Shown here one piece after another: positions 34,339 through 45,473 of a stretch of DNA of 64,000 bases. The position numbers were made by a program, and so were the translations under genes. Location of the stretch: the NCBI GenBank assembly GCA_004835665.1, contig ML240445.1, positions 806,001-870,000 on the forward strand, read 5' to 3'. Positions within the stretch are counted from its first letter, which is position 1. Every line of letters starts with the position of its first letter. The stretch is from Phoma sp. XZ068. Lineage: Eukaryota > Ascomycota > Dothideomycetes > Pleosporales > Didymellaceae. The notes below the pieces were generated by a model. The model saw nothing but the letters and a program-made list of their open reading frames with translations, searched no databases and was not told the origin of the DNA.

Positions 34339-37300
34339 GTTGCCGTGCGATTCGTGGTTATATCAAGAGGGTGAACGAGAGAGGAACGAGTATGAGCTTG
34401 AGCAATAATGAAAGCAGTGCGTGCCAAGATAATTGTTTAGTTGCCTTGACCACGGTTTGTGCTTTCACTTCCCGCATGCAGGAAAGTTGCTACCTGGGTA
34501 CAAGAGCGCGCTGATCGAGTTTCTGAATATATACGATGAAAGCATGATGTAGGCACTATTTTATCTACTCGTATATGCCTAATTAAACGTCTTAATGCAA
34601 GAGTGCTGACTTATATAAGATATTAGGGTTTGTTGTGATGCCAGGTGATTTTGAAACATTGGAAACGTGACCAATGTTCAAGCCGCCCGAGGTCAGATGT
34701 TAGCCACCCACCGGCAGCAGCATTTGGCCTGTGTAGGGCTTGCGCATCTAAGATACAACAGATAGAAGCATGCCTTACGTCTGTATAGTGCTATTGTTGC
34801 TGCTGCAAACAGTGGTGATATGTGCAGGCTTATAATGTTGAGTGTTAGCTTGGCTGTATACATCTGAAGTGCACGCTACCTTCACTTACTACCTATGTAT
34901 TTACTGCACAGTTGCTCACTACTGTGTACAGATAACTGTCCTGCCTACTAGATAATAATAAACAGAGCTTGATTTTATACTTGGGTATAACCTTCTTTTA
35001 CATAGTAACCGTATCAATACTTAGAAATATTTCTGTTTGAACAGCACCCCAACAACACACTCAACTTGAACATCACCCCAGTAGAACGCAGGTACCTATC
35101 AACAATGTGACATCATGCTCTCTAAGGACTCGATGTACCTTGGTACATACTCAAATTCAAAATGCCCAAGACTCGGATCATTTTGACTTCCTTTCGTTTG
35201 TTCGAATATCTTCGTTTAATTCACTGCAACCAGCGGTTTTGGCAACCTTCGGGGTGCTCTTGATTACCTAGGTAGATTACCTTGTTGGGTCCTTTCCGTT
35301 GCAAGATCCTGTAGTCGACAGATGGTTGAGCCTACATCGATAGTTCCACCCAGCATATCATCACCAAGCTCTTGCGTTACCATACATCCTCCGTCGTGTC
35401 AGTAGCGTATGGCGGACGAGAAGAGCGAACTGATATCGTGGATCGAGGAGCAGCAATAATCTATCAGCAGCGCCATGCAAACGGGCAAAGAATTAATATT
35501 GCACTCAACTCTACTACCCTAGCTATGAAAATTACAAAGCCTTGCCAGCAAGGCTTGAAGACAACCGTGTTTGAGCCAAGGGTGCGAACAGCGAGTGTGA
35601 AGCAAAAAAGGAGGGTAGGCTAGTAGCCGGGCCGTAGTTCGATGTTTTAGGTGTGTACGAACCAGGCGTGACTTCAGCGTACGTTCGAAAGGCTAGCCAG
35701 AGGTTTATCATGCGAAGCGCTTCCGATCGTACAGCCTCCCCTTCTATCGATAGGTACAGAGAACCGGCATCCACTCCGTACCCGTTCATGGCTACTCCAG
35801 ATTGCCAAGCTCTTGTGTCGTTGACCTGTGTTGTTCATGTGTAGTGCCCCTGTGATTAACTAGATCTCCAAAACTCAAGGACGGTTTGAGGTCCGTGTCG
35901 TGCCGAAAGCCCATTGCCAGATGGTGGTCCGGGTAGCTGAGAAGCCAAAGGACCATGTCAAGAGATTAAACGCCGAGTCAAGTCCCATGGCTCCAAGACA
36001 TCCATGGAATAGTGGCATCCCATTCCACGACATGGTAAGTACATGCGAGTGAGAGGACGATCTACAATGATGCGACCATCAACAATGTCATATAGTTTTG
36101 TTTCGAGACTCCGAGTAGCGTATACAGGTACGCAAGAAGCGCTTTGCTGATGTATTCAGCTGCAGTCACAATGTAGTCACTCGTATCTCCTCGGTTGACT
36201 GCAATCAGATTTTGGAGTAGTCAGCGCTCCTGTCAACTGGAAATATACCCTTTGATGGCACTGGGTTGTAGCAGATTGGCCGTGTCCTCCTAGCAGTTGA
36301 GGTCGTCGGAGAAGCTTGCAAGAATTGGAACAGTTGAAAACTGTCATCCTGAAGTCTAGCCCCTAGAATATAAATCCTAGTCCGACCAGGCATGAGGGGC
36401 AAAAAGTGCCGAGAATCATCGACTTACCCTTCAACACGGCACAAGTTCATTATACTAGGAGTGCTGCTCTTGAGATTGATAGTCTCACGGTTAGCTAATT
36501 CTTTCCTAACGTGTGATGAAATATAACAACCTATTCTCGTATTTTGGATCATATCGTCGCCCAACCATAACTGTGCTCCTGTCACCACCCTGGGCTTGTC
36601 ATAACGAGTTTCTAGAGTATTTTCATGGGCTGCATATTGTCGATCTGTATGATACTGTCGTCGGAACTTCTGATATGTAACGACAATTATGTATTACCTC
36701 CAAGCCCAATCGCAGTTCGAAGGTGTTGGATTGGCATCATTTCGTGGAAGGGAAATAGATGGTAGTGATAGTTCTTGTCTTCTGTACTATGTAATGTAAG
36801 TAGAAGTATGTGATAGGAGTTTGGTGGATTATGGAAATCGAGTTGAAGTGCATGACATACCGTCTGTCTCTTAACAGAACCAAGAACCGTAAAGGGTCTG
36901 GCTCAATGTAGGTTTGACTTACCAATGGAATGAGTTCCATCATGGACAGAATGCGGCACGAAAAACCTGTTCTGTGCAACACAAAATCATCGTCAAGCCG
37001 CGAACGTGAAGAGTGGCTGCTATACCGGCTATCCTAATTGGGAACAGCCGAAGAACCACCGAGAGTGACGTTGCGTTCCGCCACCTACCAAACACAACGG
37101 TGGAAAAAGATGTTGGAAACGTCATCAGTATCGAAATCTTTTGCACATGTCTCATTCAAGAACTACGGACCGAAGAAACTGGTGATCATGACATTGCATG
37201 ACCAGCGATTCGCGTGATGCTGGTCGACACCCATCACACATCATAGAATTAAGCAACAATAGCGACTTGCCGTCTCACGATGATGTCAAGCCACAACTCT

Positions 37301-40300
37301 GAAACCGGGAGTCAAAGGGTCCAGAGAGCGTGGAGTTGCGGGCGCCAAAACCCCACGCTGTCGATCCGCCTCCACTTCTTGCTCCGCATGCACATGGGCA
37401 TGAGTGGGTATGTTCGCCGCGGGTTCGATTATTCTGATATCCGCGCCTACCTTCAATAAACTTCATGGAAGCGAATTCGCTTGAGGTTGCAATGAGGAGA
37501 ACTAAAATCTAATAACTCGAATGTTGATCAGTTGGGGAGCCGCGGAGAATCTTCTGAACGGCGCGGTGAAAAGGCAGTTGATGCCCCGCGTGGGCGCATC
37601 GCGATAGCTTCAATTCGCTCGGTAGCGACACCAGCGTCCTATGGCATCAGAGGAGCTCCGCCGCCCGCTCATGAACTCGTAACCTCGTTGAAGGACTTTC
37701 CGACCCGAAAGCAAAACCCGACCGCCAGGCGGCTATTGCAACCACCTTGAACAAGTGCCTTCCGACGACTCCTCACCGGCATATCTCCTCGCCCAGTGGC
37801 TTATGTTGAATTGTCGTTGCATCTGACAGCTCAGACCGACTCGTGATGGATAGCACACCTTCGCTGCAGTCTCGAAGAACTGAAACGACGGGATCGACAA
37901 CCTTGTTGTGTCGCACAGCAGGCTTGCCGTGCGGCATGCAGGCAATGAAACGAACAGCGCAGCGCGCATTCAATAATAGCCTTACGGCACCGATGGACTG
38001 GTTTGTTGAGTATGACTCCGACGACGGAGCTCTGTTGCAAAGTATTGCTAGTTTCGTTCACTGGTTGGACATGCACGACGTTTCTACTTGTCGTGGAAAT
38101 GCCCGACTACCACCCAATAGAAACCAGACATGGTCAGCGTGGGGTCGCATCTCCATAATTCGAGTCCTGGGTAAGCATGAGTACCTGTGATCCATCGCTG
38201 GACTCAATGTTGCACGACTGTCCAGCTGTCAGATCACCGTTGCAGCTCGCAACTCGCAGCTCGCACCGAGCATCGGACCTCTGGCGTGCAGTCAACCACA
38301 GAACTGATAAAGCCACCGATAATTCATCGGGAAATATCCCGCAGACGAATTTAGCTGCGAAACTAGGGGTTTTGAACCCCGCGTTCACTCGGTCAATTTC
38401 CTTGAGCTGAAAGGGCATTTGTGCCGCTGCTGTGGACGGACTTTCAGGCGGAGTTCGTGGCGGACTTTCCCAAATCACCCCTCAATCAGAGGCGGAGAAA
38501 CACCCACCGACGGATGGGCAATCCCGCGCCTAGATCCCACGGTCAGAGTCCCACGAGGGAGTGGTGTTCTGGAAAGCGGCAGCTGTCATTTGACGACGGC
38601 GCCTAAAAGTGATGATCACAGGGTTCTCAAGCCTCCCACTGTTCTGGGAGGCGGGTGTCCTTCCCAACCAGGAAAGTCAATGTACCTTGGTACCATTTGT
38701 GCGTTCTAGAAGTATCTTTATCTCTTAAAGGCGGAAAATTGGGAGATTGGATGAGTGCCGGTGCGAAAAGTCGTGGTTAATTCCTTTCTTTAGTTTGCTT
38801 TTATTTCTGCGAGGAATGCGAGCCATTTTCTTGGTATTGCGTGAAGTGCGGAATTGCACCTCCACATCGAGTCGGCCGGGAAGGTAAAGCGGAGCAATTT
38901 CACAGTGTGCGCAAAAAACTCGGATATGCTCTGCAACCTGCAAACACTCTCAATTGTGCCGAAGATAACCATAATACAATCTCACTGCTGGTATCCACAA
39001 CGCTTTATCAACGGATGCTGCCGACCCACGTGTGTGGATCTTCGAATCTGCGACTGACGTCAAGGTGGGTAACGAATGCTTCAAAGTTGCCTGATGGAGT
39101 AGGTTCGGTGAGAAAGTTCGATAGCACGAACGGTGGGCCCGCGAACAAACCGGAACTGAGAAACTTCTCTGCGATGAAAAGTGGGTATGCAGGTGCGGCT
39201 CTTCATGTGCAACATCCAACAGTGACGATGTATTCACTGGGATTCAAGGTGTTGAGGCATGGGTGATGCTGGTGAAGCACCGAAACCTTCGAAGCCTGGT
39301 CAAGCCTGTCACCGGGAGAGGCGCTTGTCTGAGATTTGGTGACAGGTTGCAGCGGTGTGAGAGTGTTCTGCATGCAGTATGTCAACGGGTGCTCCCTTGA
39401 TTACTTCCTCACAAACGTCTCACTTTGGTTGCCCTGCATTCGGATGAGCTTCTACGCCACCTTCTAGCAGCATTCCATTATCTGGAACTAGAAACACTGG
39501 TAGTGTGGCGGTTGCAGTAGCCATTGAGCTATCGTGAATATCCTATCGTGGCGCAGAGGGGTCCCCGTTCTGAGCTTCCTCAAGCGTGAAGGCGCCGTAG
39601 TTCGCCGAGTAGGTTGATGCAGGGTAAAATGTTAACCAAGAACACCTCGAGTCGAGGCCTGCTATTTTGGACCCGAGGAAGGTTTCCAGGCACACGAGAC
39701 GACTGAAGCATCGAAGAAGAACTTTCTGTGCATTCGTTAAAGTCAATTTGAGATTCAGTGCACAGACTGGAGAACCCCGGATGTGCAGAGACCCTGCATG
39801 ACTGCATGCGGAAGGTTGAGTGAAACTGAGATGAACAAAACGTGGACTGCTGAGAATAGCAAACGCGGCGTTTCAAGGTTGCCTTGCGCGTTGCTTTCTT
39901 CAAACAGTAACTGCCCGTGAGGGTGTGCTGACTGCGTGGTACGGACATTATTGAACTCTACTCAGCCCTGCAGTGTGCTGCCATCAGCATGAGTTGTATG
40001 CGGAAGTCGAAGTTGCAAGGCTGAGGGTCTGAATGGTTCGCAATACCCGCATGACTCCGTGACGTCCCATCAGCCGAGGGCTTCGTATCATTTCCGAGGC
40101 TTGTGCAAGGAAGCTGTACACCACTCGAAATGCACCCTCAAATGGGTAACCATGGCTTCACATGCTGGATATGACTCTATCCAAGGTTCTCAGTTGCGAC
40201 GGTTCAGCCGGCCGTGAGGAGTCGTTGTGTAAACTTCCGGCATAATATCTAGCCTCCGGTACCAAGGTGGAGCGGAGGGTCTTGGTCCATAAGGACCCTG

Positions 40301-41747
40301 AGATCTTCTCTCGCGGCATGTGAATGGGGCTAATGTACCCCATACTCCGCGGTTAAATCTTGTTTCGCTCGACTCGAGGGCGAGAAGACAGCCGGAAGAA
40401 TCCCGCGGCAAGACAACACGCGGGGTGCAAGGCAACAGTAGAGTTCAGCTGTTTCGTCGTGGCCGCACGCTGTCCTTTCGCCCAGCGCCGCCTCGTCAAG
40501 GACAGCGAAGCATCACCTGCTAGCTGAGACGCGACAGTGTCGGGCAATAAGACCGCACTCATTACATGGTTTGATTGCCCCGTGAATAGTCGTATTGGGT
40601 GTCGTTTGCAGCTTGACGGCTTCGCGCACCGTCTGCAAAACGCCGCTGGCACAGGAAGCGGACCGGCGGCATTGGGCACCATAAGAGGAAATTTAAACGT
40701 CCGGCTGAAAGTGCACGGGATAAGGGACGGATGTCAGGGTTACCCTCCCCCGACCCCCGAGGTGATCTCCAGCCCAAACTTGCCTCTTTCAAGCAACTGA
40801 TTGCGCTCTTACGGGAAAGTGATTTCGCGGAAGCGGCCGTGGCTTCAGCATCGAGTCGTGGGGGGATTGCCGCCCGTGCTGTGACTGTGACATTATTGTG
40901 TGCTTTTTCAAGGGAGAAAGCAAGTTTAGAAACAGGGGGCGCCTAGAGACAGGCCTCGACGGGCCATGAGTTGTCGTGTATTGGGGGCTGTGAAGTGACC
41001 AGCTGGCCAGCATGACCGACTGGTGATTGCTGGCCCTGCGGACGACTCATCGCTGCCAGATTCCATATGCGCGAAATGACAGGGCAAGCGTCGGGCGCGA
41101 TGTCGCAAAAGACGTGCGGTTTCTAGTCCCGAGTGCCGGGGTTGTCCTCCAGTTGCAGCGGAGCAGACGGGGCTGACGGGCAGGTGCCAGATGTGGGTGC
41201 CGCTTTGGTAAACAGCGGTGAATTGCGACGCCCAATAGCAATATTCCGTCCGCCCCCTTCGCAGATACACGCCGCATGAAACGAATCCAGGCGGTGACCC
41301 ACCGCCATTTGTGCACTGTATCTTGCGGAAACGGAAGATATAACGCGAGCTGTCACCTCGCTGCGCATCCCACGCCCATTCCAGACCATCTGATCTTCTG
41401 TGTCGAGACACACGTCGCACTTTGCTTCTGGCTCGGACTCCTGACTCCGGAACACCTCCCCAAACATTAAAGGCCGGGCACCCCTTGGGTTCTGTTTCCT
41501 CCAATCTCGAAAAATTCCCCACATCGGCGACCCTCGACGCGAACACGGAGCTAAATCGCTAACCTTGTTTTCTGTATCCGACATCACACCGTCATACATC
41601 ATCGGCCGTTTTCGCCTCGGTCGACTTGCCGCGACGCTAAACTAACGCGAACACCACGATCCGAGCAAAACTGTTTACGGCCGACAAAGCCCGAAAGTGT
41701 TGTATATACATACACCGACCCACCCCGTACGCTACTCAATCTCCAAA
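34339..41747. other. Gene-poor interval of 7.4 kb
   Basis: No ORF here looks like a real protein; the longest open frames are about 200 codons on one strand and overlap others. The first part (about 34.5-37.2 kb) is visibly AT-rich, the remainder has ordinary or higher GC. I see no long terminal repeats, no transposase or reverse transcriptase motif, and no tRNA. Short repeated elements occur (see the ACCTTGGTAC motif). It may hold long regulatory DNA for the gene at 41748, non-coding RNA, or decayed mobile DNA. Confidence 0.5.
35133..35148. repeat. Inverted repeat ATGTACC-TT-GGTACAT
   Basis: A 16-base near-palindrome with 7-base arms and a 2-base spacer. Its core ACCTTGGTAC recurs at 38684-38694 (plus strand) and, reversed, at 40258-40268, all inside the gene-poor interval. 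This could be a protein-binding site. Confidence 0.45.
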
Positions 41748-42176
41748 ATGCACTTTGAAGCCTCTCCTGGCTCGTCGCCATCCAAGTCGATACCCATCAG
41801 CATCTCACCTAGGAACATGGCTTCACCGACCGGATCTCTCTACAGCAACTACTCCATGGAGTCAAACTCTCGCCGCGGCTCTTCGTGTGCCTACCCTTCA
41901 TGGCCCACTGGCCCTTCTCTGGAGTATCGCAACCCATCATCGTACATCAGCGACGAGGACCTCTTCGGCGAAGATTTCGAGGACGAGTACTGCCCTATCC
42001 TGAAGAAGGCACCAGCACCGCCACGAGTTCCTCCCATGGCTCAGGCTTTCCCAGTGCTGCCTCCTCTTTACGCTCAGAAGAAGCCCAAGACTCAGCGAAG
42101 GCGCAGCAGTGGAAAGCAGCGCCGCACCTCGACGCCCATGACCCCCATCAGCGAGTCCCCTGAGCAGGTCGAGTAA
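41748..42176 (+). CDS. Small Ser/Pro-rich protein, function unknown
   Basis: A single-exon frame of 142 residues. The frame is open upstream to 41697, but the ATG at 41748 is preceded by CCAAA and gives a sensible N-terminus (MHFEASPGSSPSK). The first 70 residues are Ser/Pro/Tyr-rich. A short acidic core (SYISDEDLFGEDFEDEYCP, about 70-90) resembles a conserved motif that I believe occurs in small fungal proteins of unknown role. The C-terminal third has a Pro-rich part and a basic KKPKTQRRRSSGKQRR cluster followed by TPMTPISESPEQ, candidate phosphorylation sites. The gene stands alone between 7.4 kb and 3.3 kb of non-coding DNA. A TATATA element lies at about 41703-41708. No function can be assigned. 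Confidence 0.75.
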   Translation: MHFEASPGSSPSKSIPISISPRNMASPTGSLYSNYSMESNSRRGSSCAYPSWPTGPSLEYRNPSSYISDEDLFGEDFEDEYCPILKKAPAPPRVPPMAQAFPVLPPLYAQKKPKTQRRRSSGKQRRTSTPMTPISESPEQVE

Positions 42177-45100
42177 ACAACAACGAATAATCGTCATTAC
42201 TGCAACGTAAGTCTATCGCTCCGACCCGTCGAATCGTAGCGTAGTGCTAACACCACGATTCAGTTTTTGTTGACAGCTACGTCACTGAGTAGCGCGTCTT
42301 GTGCCGAGCTTCACCCACAAGTCCGTGGCCGAGAGTCTCAGCCGCAACTCAGCCACCCCACCTGGCTTACCCTTTTGGGATTGCCGATGGTTACCAAGCC
42401 TCATTGGCTCATTGGTCCTCAAGTCGCTGGACAGCCTCACCGCGTCTAGCGCACAAGTATTGAGAGCAGACACATCACCCCAGTCTGACTCATCAATACC
42501 CCCACCACTTATCAGTACCTCGTGTCAGCCTTATCACAAGCCATCATCATCAACGGCATGTGTTGAGAGCTCAAGGGCTTCGTTGTTGTAACATCCATGC
42601 AACATTGTCGCGACACGCTTCGAGTTTGCGCTCTGTTGCGCGGCTCGTATGGGACCAGACCTTCAAAGGCTGCATCCAGGCCTGACGATCTCTGGAGCAC
42701 GGCACTGCATCCGCACTCCGCACATGGAAGCGAGCAGTGCCTCAGCAAGGGATGGAAGTCCCAGGTTATTGGAGGAAAGCATTGTGATAGTTTTTGGGCA
42801 TTTGCAGGCGTTTTGATTTTTCTCGCACCGCCATCGATACCCCCGCTCCGCGCATCGGACGGACATGGCTGGGAACGAATGGCATGTCATGCACAGCGCT
42901 GTGATTGCATTTAGCGAGGCTGCCGGTGGCTTGCCTCACCTTACCATTTATGATACCCCATTCTTAGATACCCAGCATCCTTATCGATACTTGACCTCTA
43001 AATACTCCTCTGCTCTTTGGTGATGATTTTCGTGATGGTGGTGCTGACATTGAGCTAAGAAGCCCGTCACACTTCATCACATTTGCGCATGATTGTTGAG
43101 ATGTGTGGCGCGCTTCTTTGGATGGCGCGTTTAATGAGTATTCATCTTGTGCATTTTCGTCGCATTGACTTGCTCGGATGGTATAGCCTAGCGTACGTGA
43201 CGAAGACACCACTCGGTCGGAATATTGGAGCATGAACCGTGTTAAGATGAGAGTCTTGATACGTCGCTCAAGCAATCTACCTCTGGGGAAAGGGATGCTT
43301 CAACACAGTTTCCCGGGCGACCCCTCTTCGAATCATTGCACGAAGATTCTTCCAAGCAGACTTATTCGGTAAGATGGCGACAGCCCAGAATAAGCTTCGA
43401 GAAGTGATTTTGGTAAGCGAACGGAAGCGGGGATCTCTCCCGTATAAGAAGCCTGCACTTGCATGTCGAGCTCACGCTTCTGGCATGCACAGCAGATTCT
43501 GTGATACTGTTGGTCAGAATTGCGGTCAGGCAATGATGAATCTGTCTCATGTTGAGGACGAGCCAGAACCACCAACCACGCGATTTGCACAGTTCTCTCC
43601 TCCCTCGCATCAGCGCGACATGAAAGCCATGGGCATGGTCGTGGCGAGGGAAGTTGGTGGCTGGGACAAAGGTGAGGCCCAACAGGGATGCCATTCCTTA
43701 GTGCCAGCGCTTGCAGTGAAGACTGTGAACAGCACGCAGATTTCCTGTGTGCTGGGCTCCATTGCATTTCTGCAGTTCTCGTGATGATGTTGGCGTGGGA
43801 TTAACAGCAAAAGACACGTCAAGGAGCAATTGATCAGATAAAGGCAAATCGCCATATTGCCTGCATGTTGAGCCAAGTAAAGTTCGCAGTGAATCCCGGT
43901 TCGTGCCATCCTGTACCATGTACCTGAATTTGGAATGCGGCGTAGCTGGCAGATCGACAAAGCTTTGACTACCGCAGCTGCCAGTGCGGGAAGATGGCGT
44001 GCGGAGAAGAGACTCATGTGCGTCTTGGTGTGCCATGAGGAGCACGCCGTCACCTTTGTGAATCGTTCAACAGCTGGTTCCTGGAGCTAGGCACGGTATA
44101 TGTGTGTGCCGACAGAAGTGTGAATGAGGGGCTGTAATACGCTGCGATACAAAACTTCGGGTGCAGCGTGAGGTCGGGTTGTCCGCTCAATGGGGACCGG
44201 GATATGGACGTTATGCTGTATCGGTGTGCCATGGACAGGGCTGATCCGTGGCATTGCATTGAACAGAACAGCCGTTGCTCAAAGACACGATGGTGGTGCC
44301 ACAAACTTACATGGCCGCCTCCCGAGCGGGATGGGGATCGTTCCGAGGCGGTGTATAGTGCCCGGCAGCCGTCGTCATATTGGGCTGCGAGCTGCTAGCA
44401 GAGCGCGAAGCGCGAAGCCATCGCGCAATCATCGCCAGAGACTGGAGCAGAGGTATCGCGGTGCACTGCGAACAATGAGTCTGATATATGGGACGAGTCG
44501 TTGGCGTTGCAGTTCTGCGCATAGTCTGGGAGAAGCGTGCGTGATCCTTGCCAACGGGCCGTAGCTTCAGTGCCGCTGCGCGCCACGATTGGGTCGCCAT
44601 GGGCGTCCAAGGTGTGATTCGGCTTGCACCGTCACGTTAGTGCGCCCAATCAGCGTCCTCCTTCACTTGTTCCTCCTCACTCTGGTCTTCCGCGACCTCG
44701 TTCCCTGCGTCGAGGAGCGTTTTGAGAGGCTACTTTCCACGGCCATGCAGGCACCGCTGTTTTTGCGGCGCGAAATTGGACCATTGACGTGCTGTGTCAC
44801 TTCCAGAGGCCAACTGGGCGACCAGCATAGCTCGCCATGCAGCATGACTCTTCTTGGTGTGTCGAGTCCCAGATCCATTGCGAGCTTTCACAACGGCCAG
44901 CAAATGAGCAAGCCAGCCTCCAGCCATTAGACGCCTCATGGTCCCCTGCCATGCTCTCGTTAAGCATCGCTGGCTCGACGATGCTAACCGTGCTCTTGGA
45001 CCTATTCTGAGCAAGATCAATCCGTCTTGCGCTCTTAAGCGCCGAACCTTGATAGGCCCTAGGTGCCCACGCGCAACTCCTCACATCTCGTCCGCGCTTC

Positions 45101-45473
45101 TGCTGCTCCTCCCCTTCTCCTTCGATCTTGCTCAGACAGTCTGTCTTTTCAGCTGCATGTACTTGTTGTACCGCTTACACAATCTCCCAAACGGTCGAAT
45201 GCAGTGCTTGTCTAACCGCCAACCCCGATCCTAGTAAGCTGTGAGGGGCTAAAGTATACCTCGAGACGCCGTGGACCAAGTGTGAAAAGCGCACTGCCCT
45301 TTAGCGCGCACAGTGCTGTGAGTTTGAAGCCCCTGGCGAATCCTGCAGTCTCAGCTCCGTCATTCTGGAAGTCCCGGTTGCCCTTAATCGATAGTATTCC
45401 CTTCGTGATGCGCCTCGCGTGTATGCTTGGATCCAACCTCGACTGACAGCAACCGCCTTGCAGGCCACCCACG
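42177..45473. other. Gene-poor interval of 3.3 kb
   Basis: Only short, overlapping ORFs on both strands without recognisable products. Downstream flank of the small gene at 41748 and upstream region of the WD40 gene at 45474. No repeat array or RNA gene seen. Confidence 0.5.

Noticed and set aside
34620..34640. TTAGGG match suggestive of telomeric repeat
   Set aside because: A single copy only; no tandem telomere-type repeat.
40030..40060. GGTTCGCAATACC resembling a tRNA T-arm
   Set aside because: No A-box, anticodon stem or acceptor stem could be matched around it.
40926..41602. Overlapping minus-strand frames of 159-206 codons upstream of the small gene at 41748
   Set aside because: They overlap each other in different frames in GC-rich promoter DNA; no domain, no plausible start context or introns.
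36500..41700. Transposon remnant in the gene-poor interval
   Set aside because: I could not find terminal repeats, target-site duplications or any transposase or reverse transcriptase motif by eye; kept only as one hypothesis.
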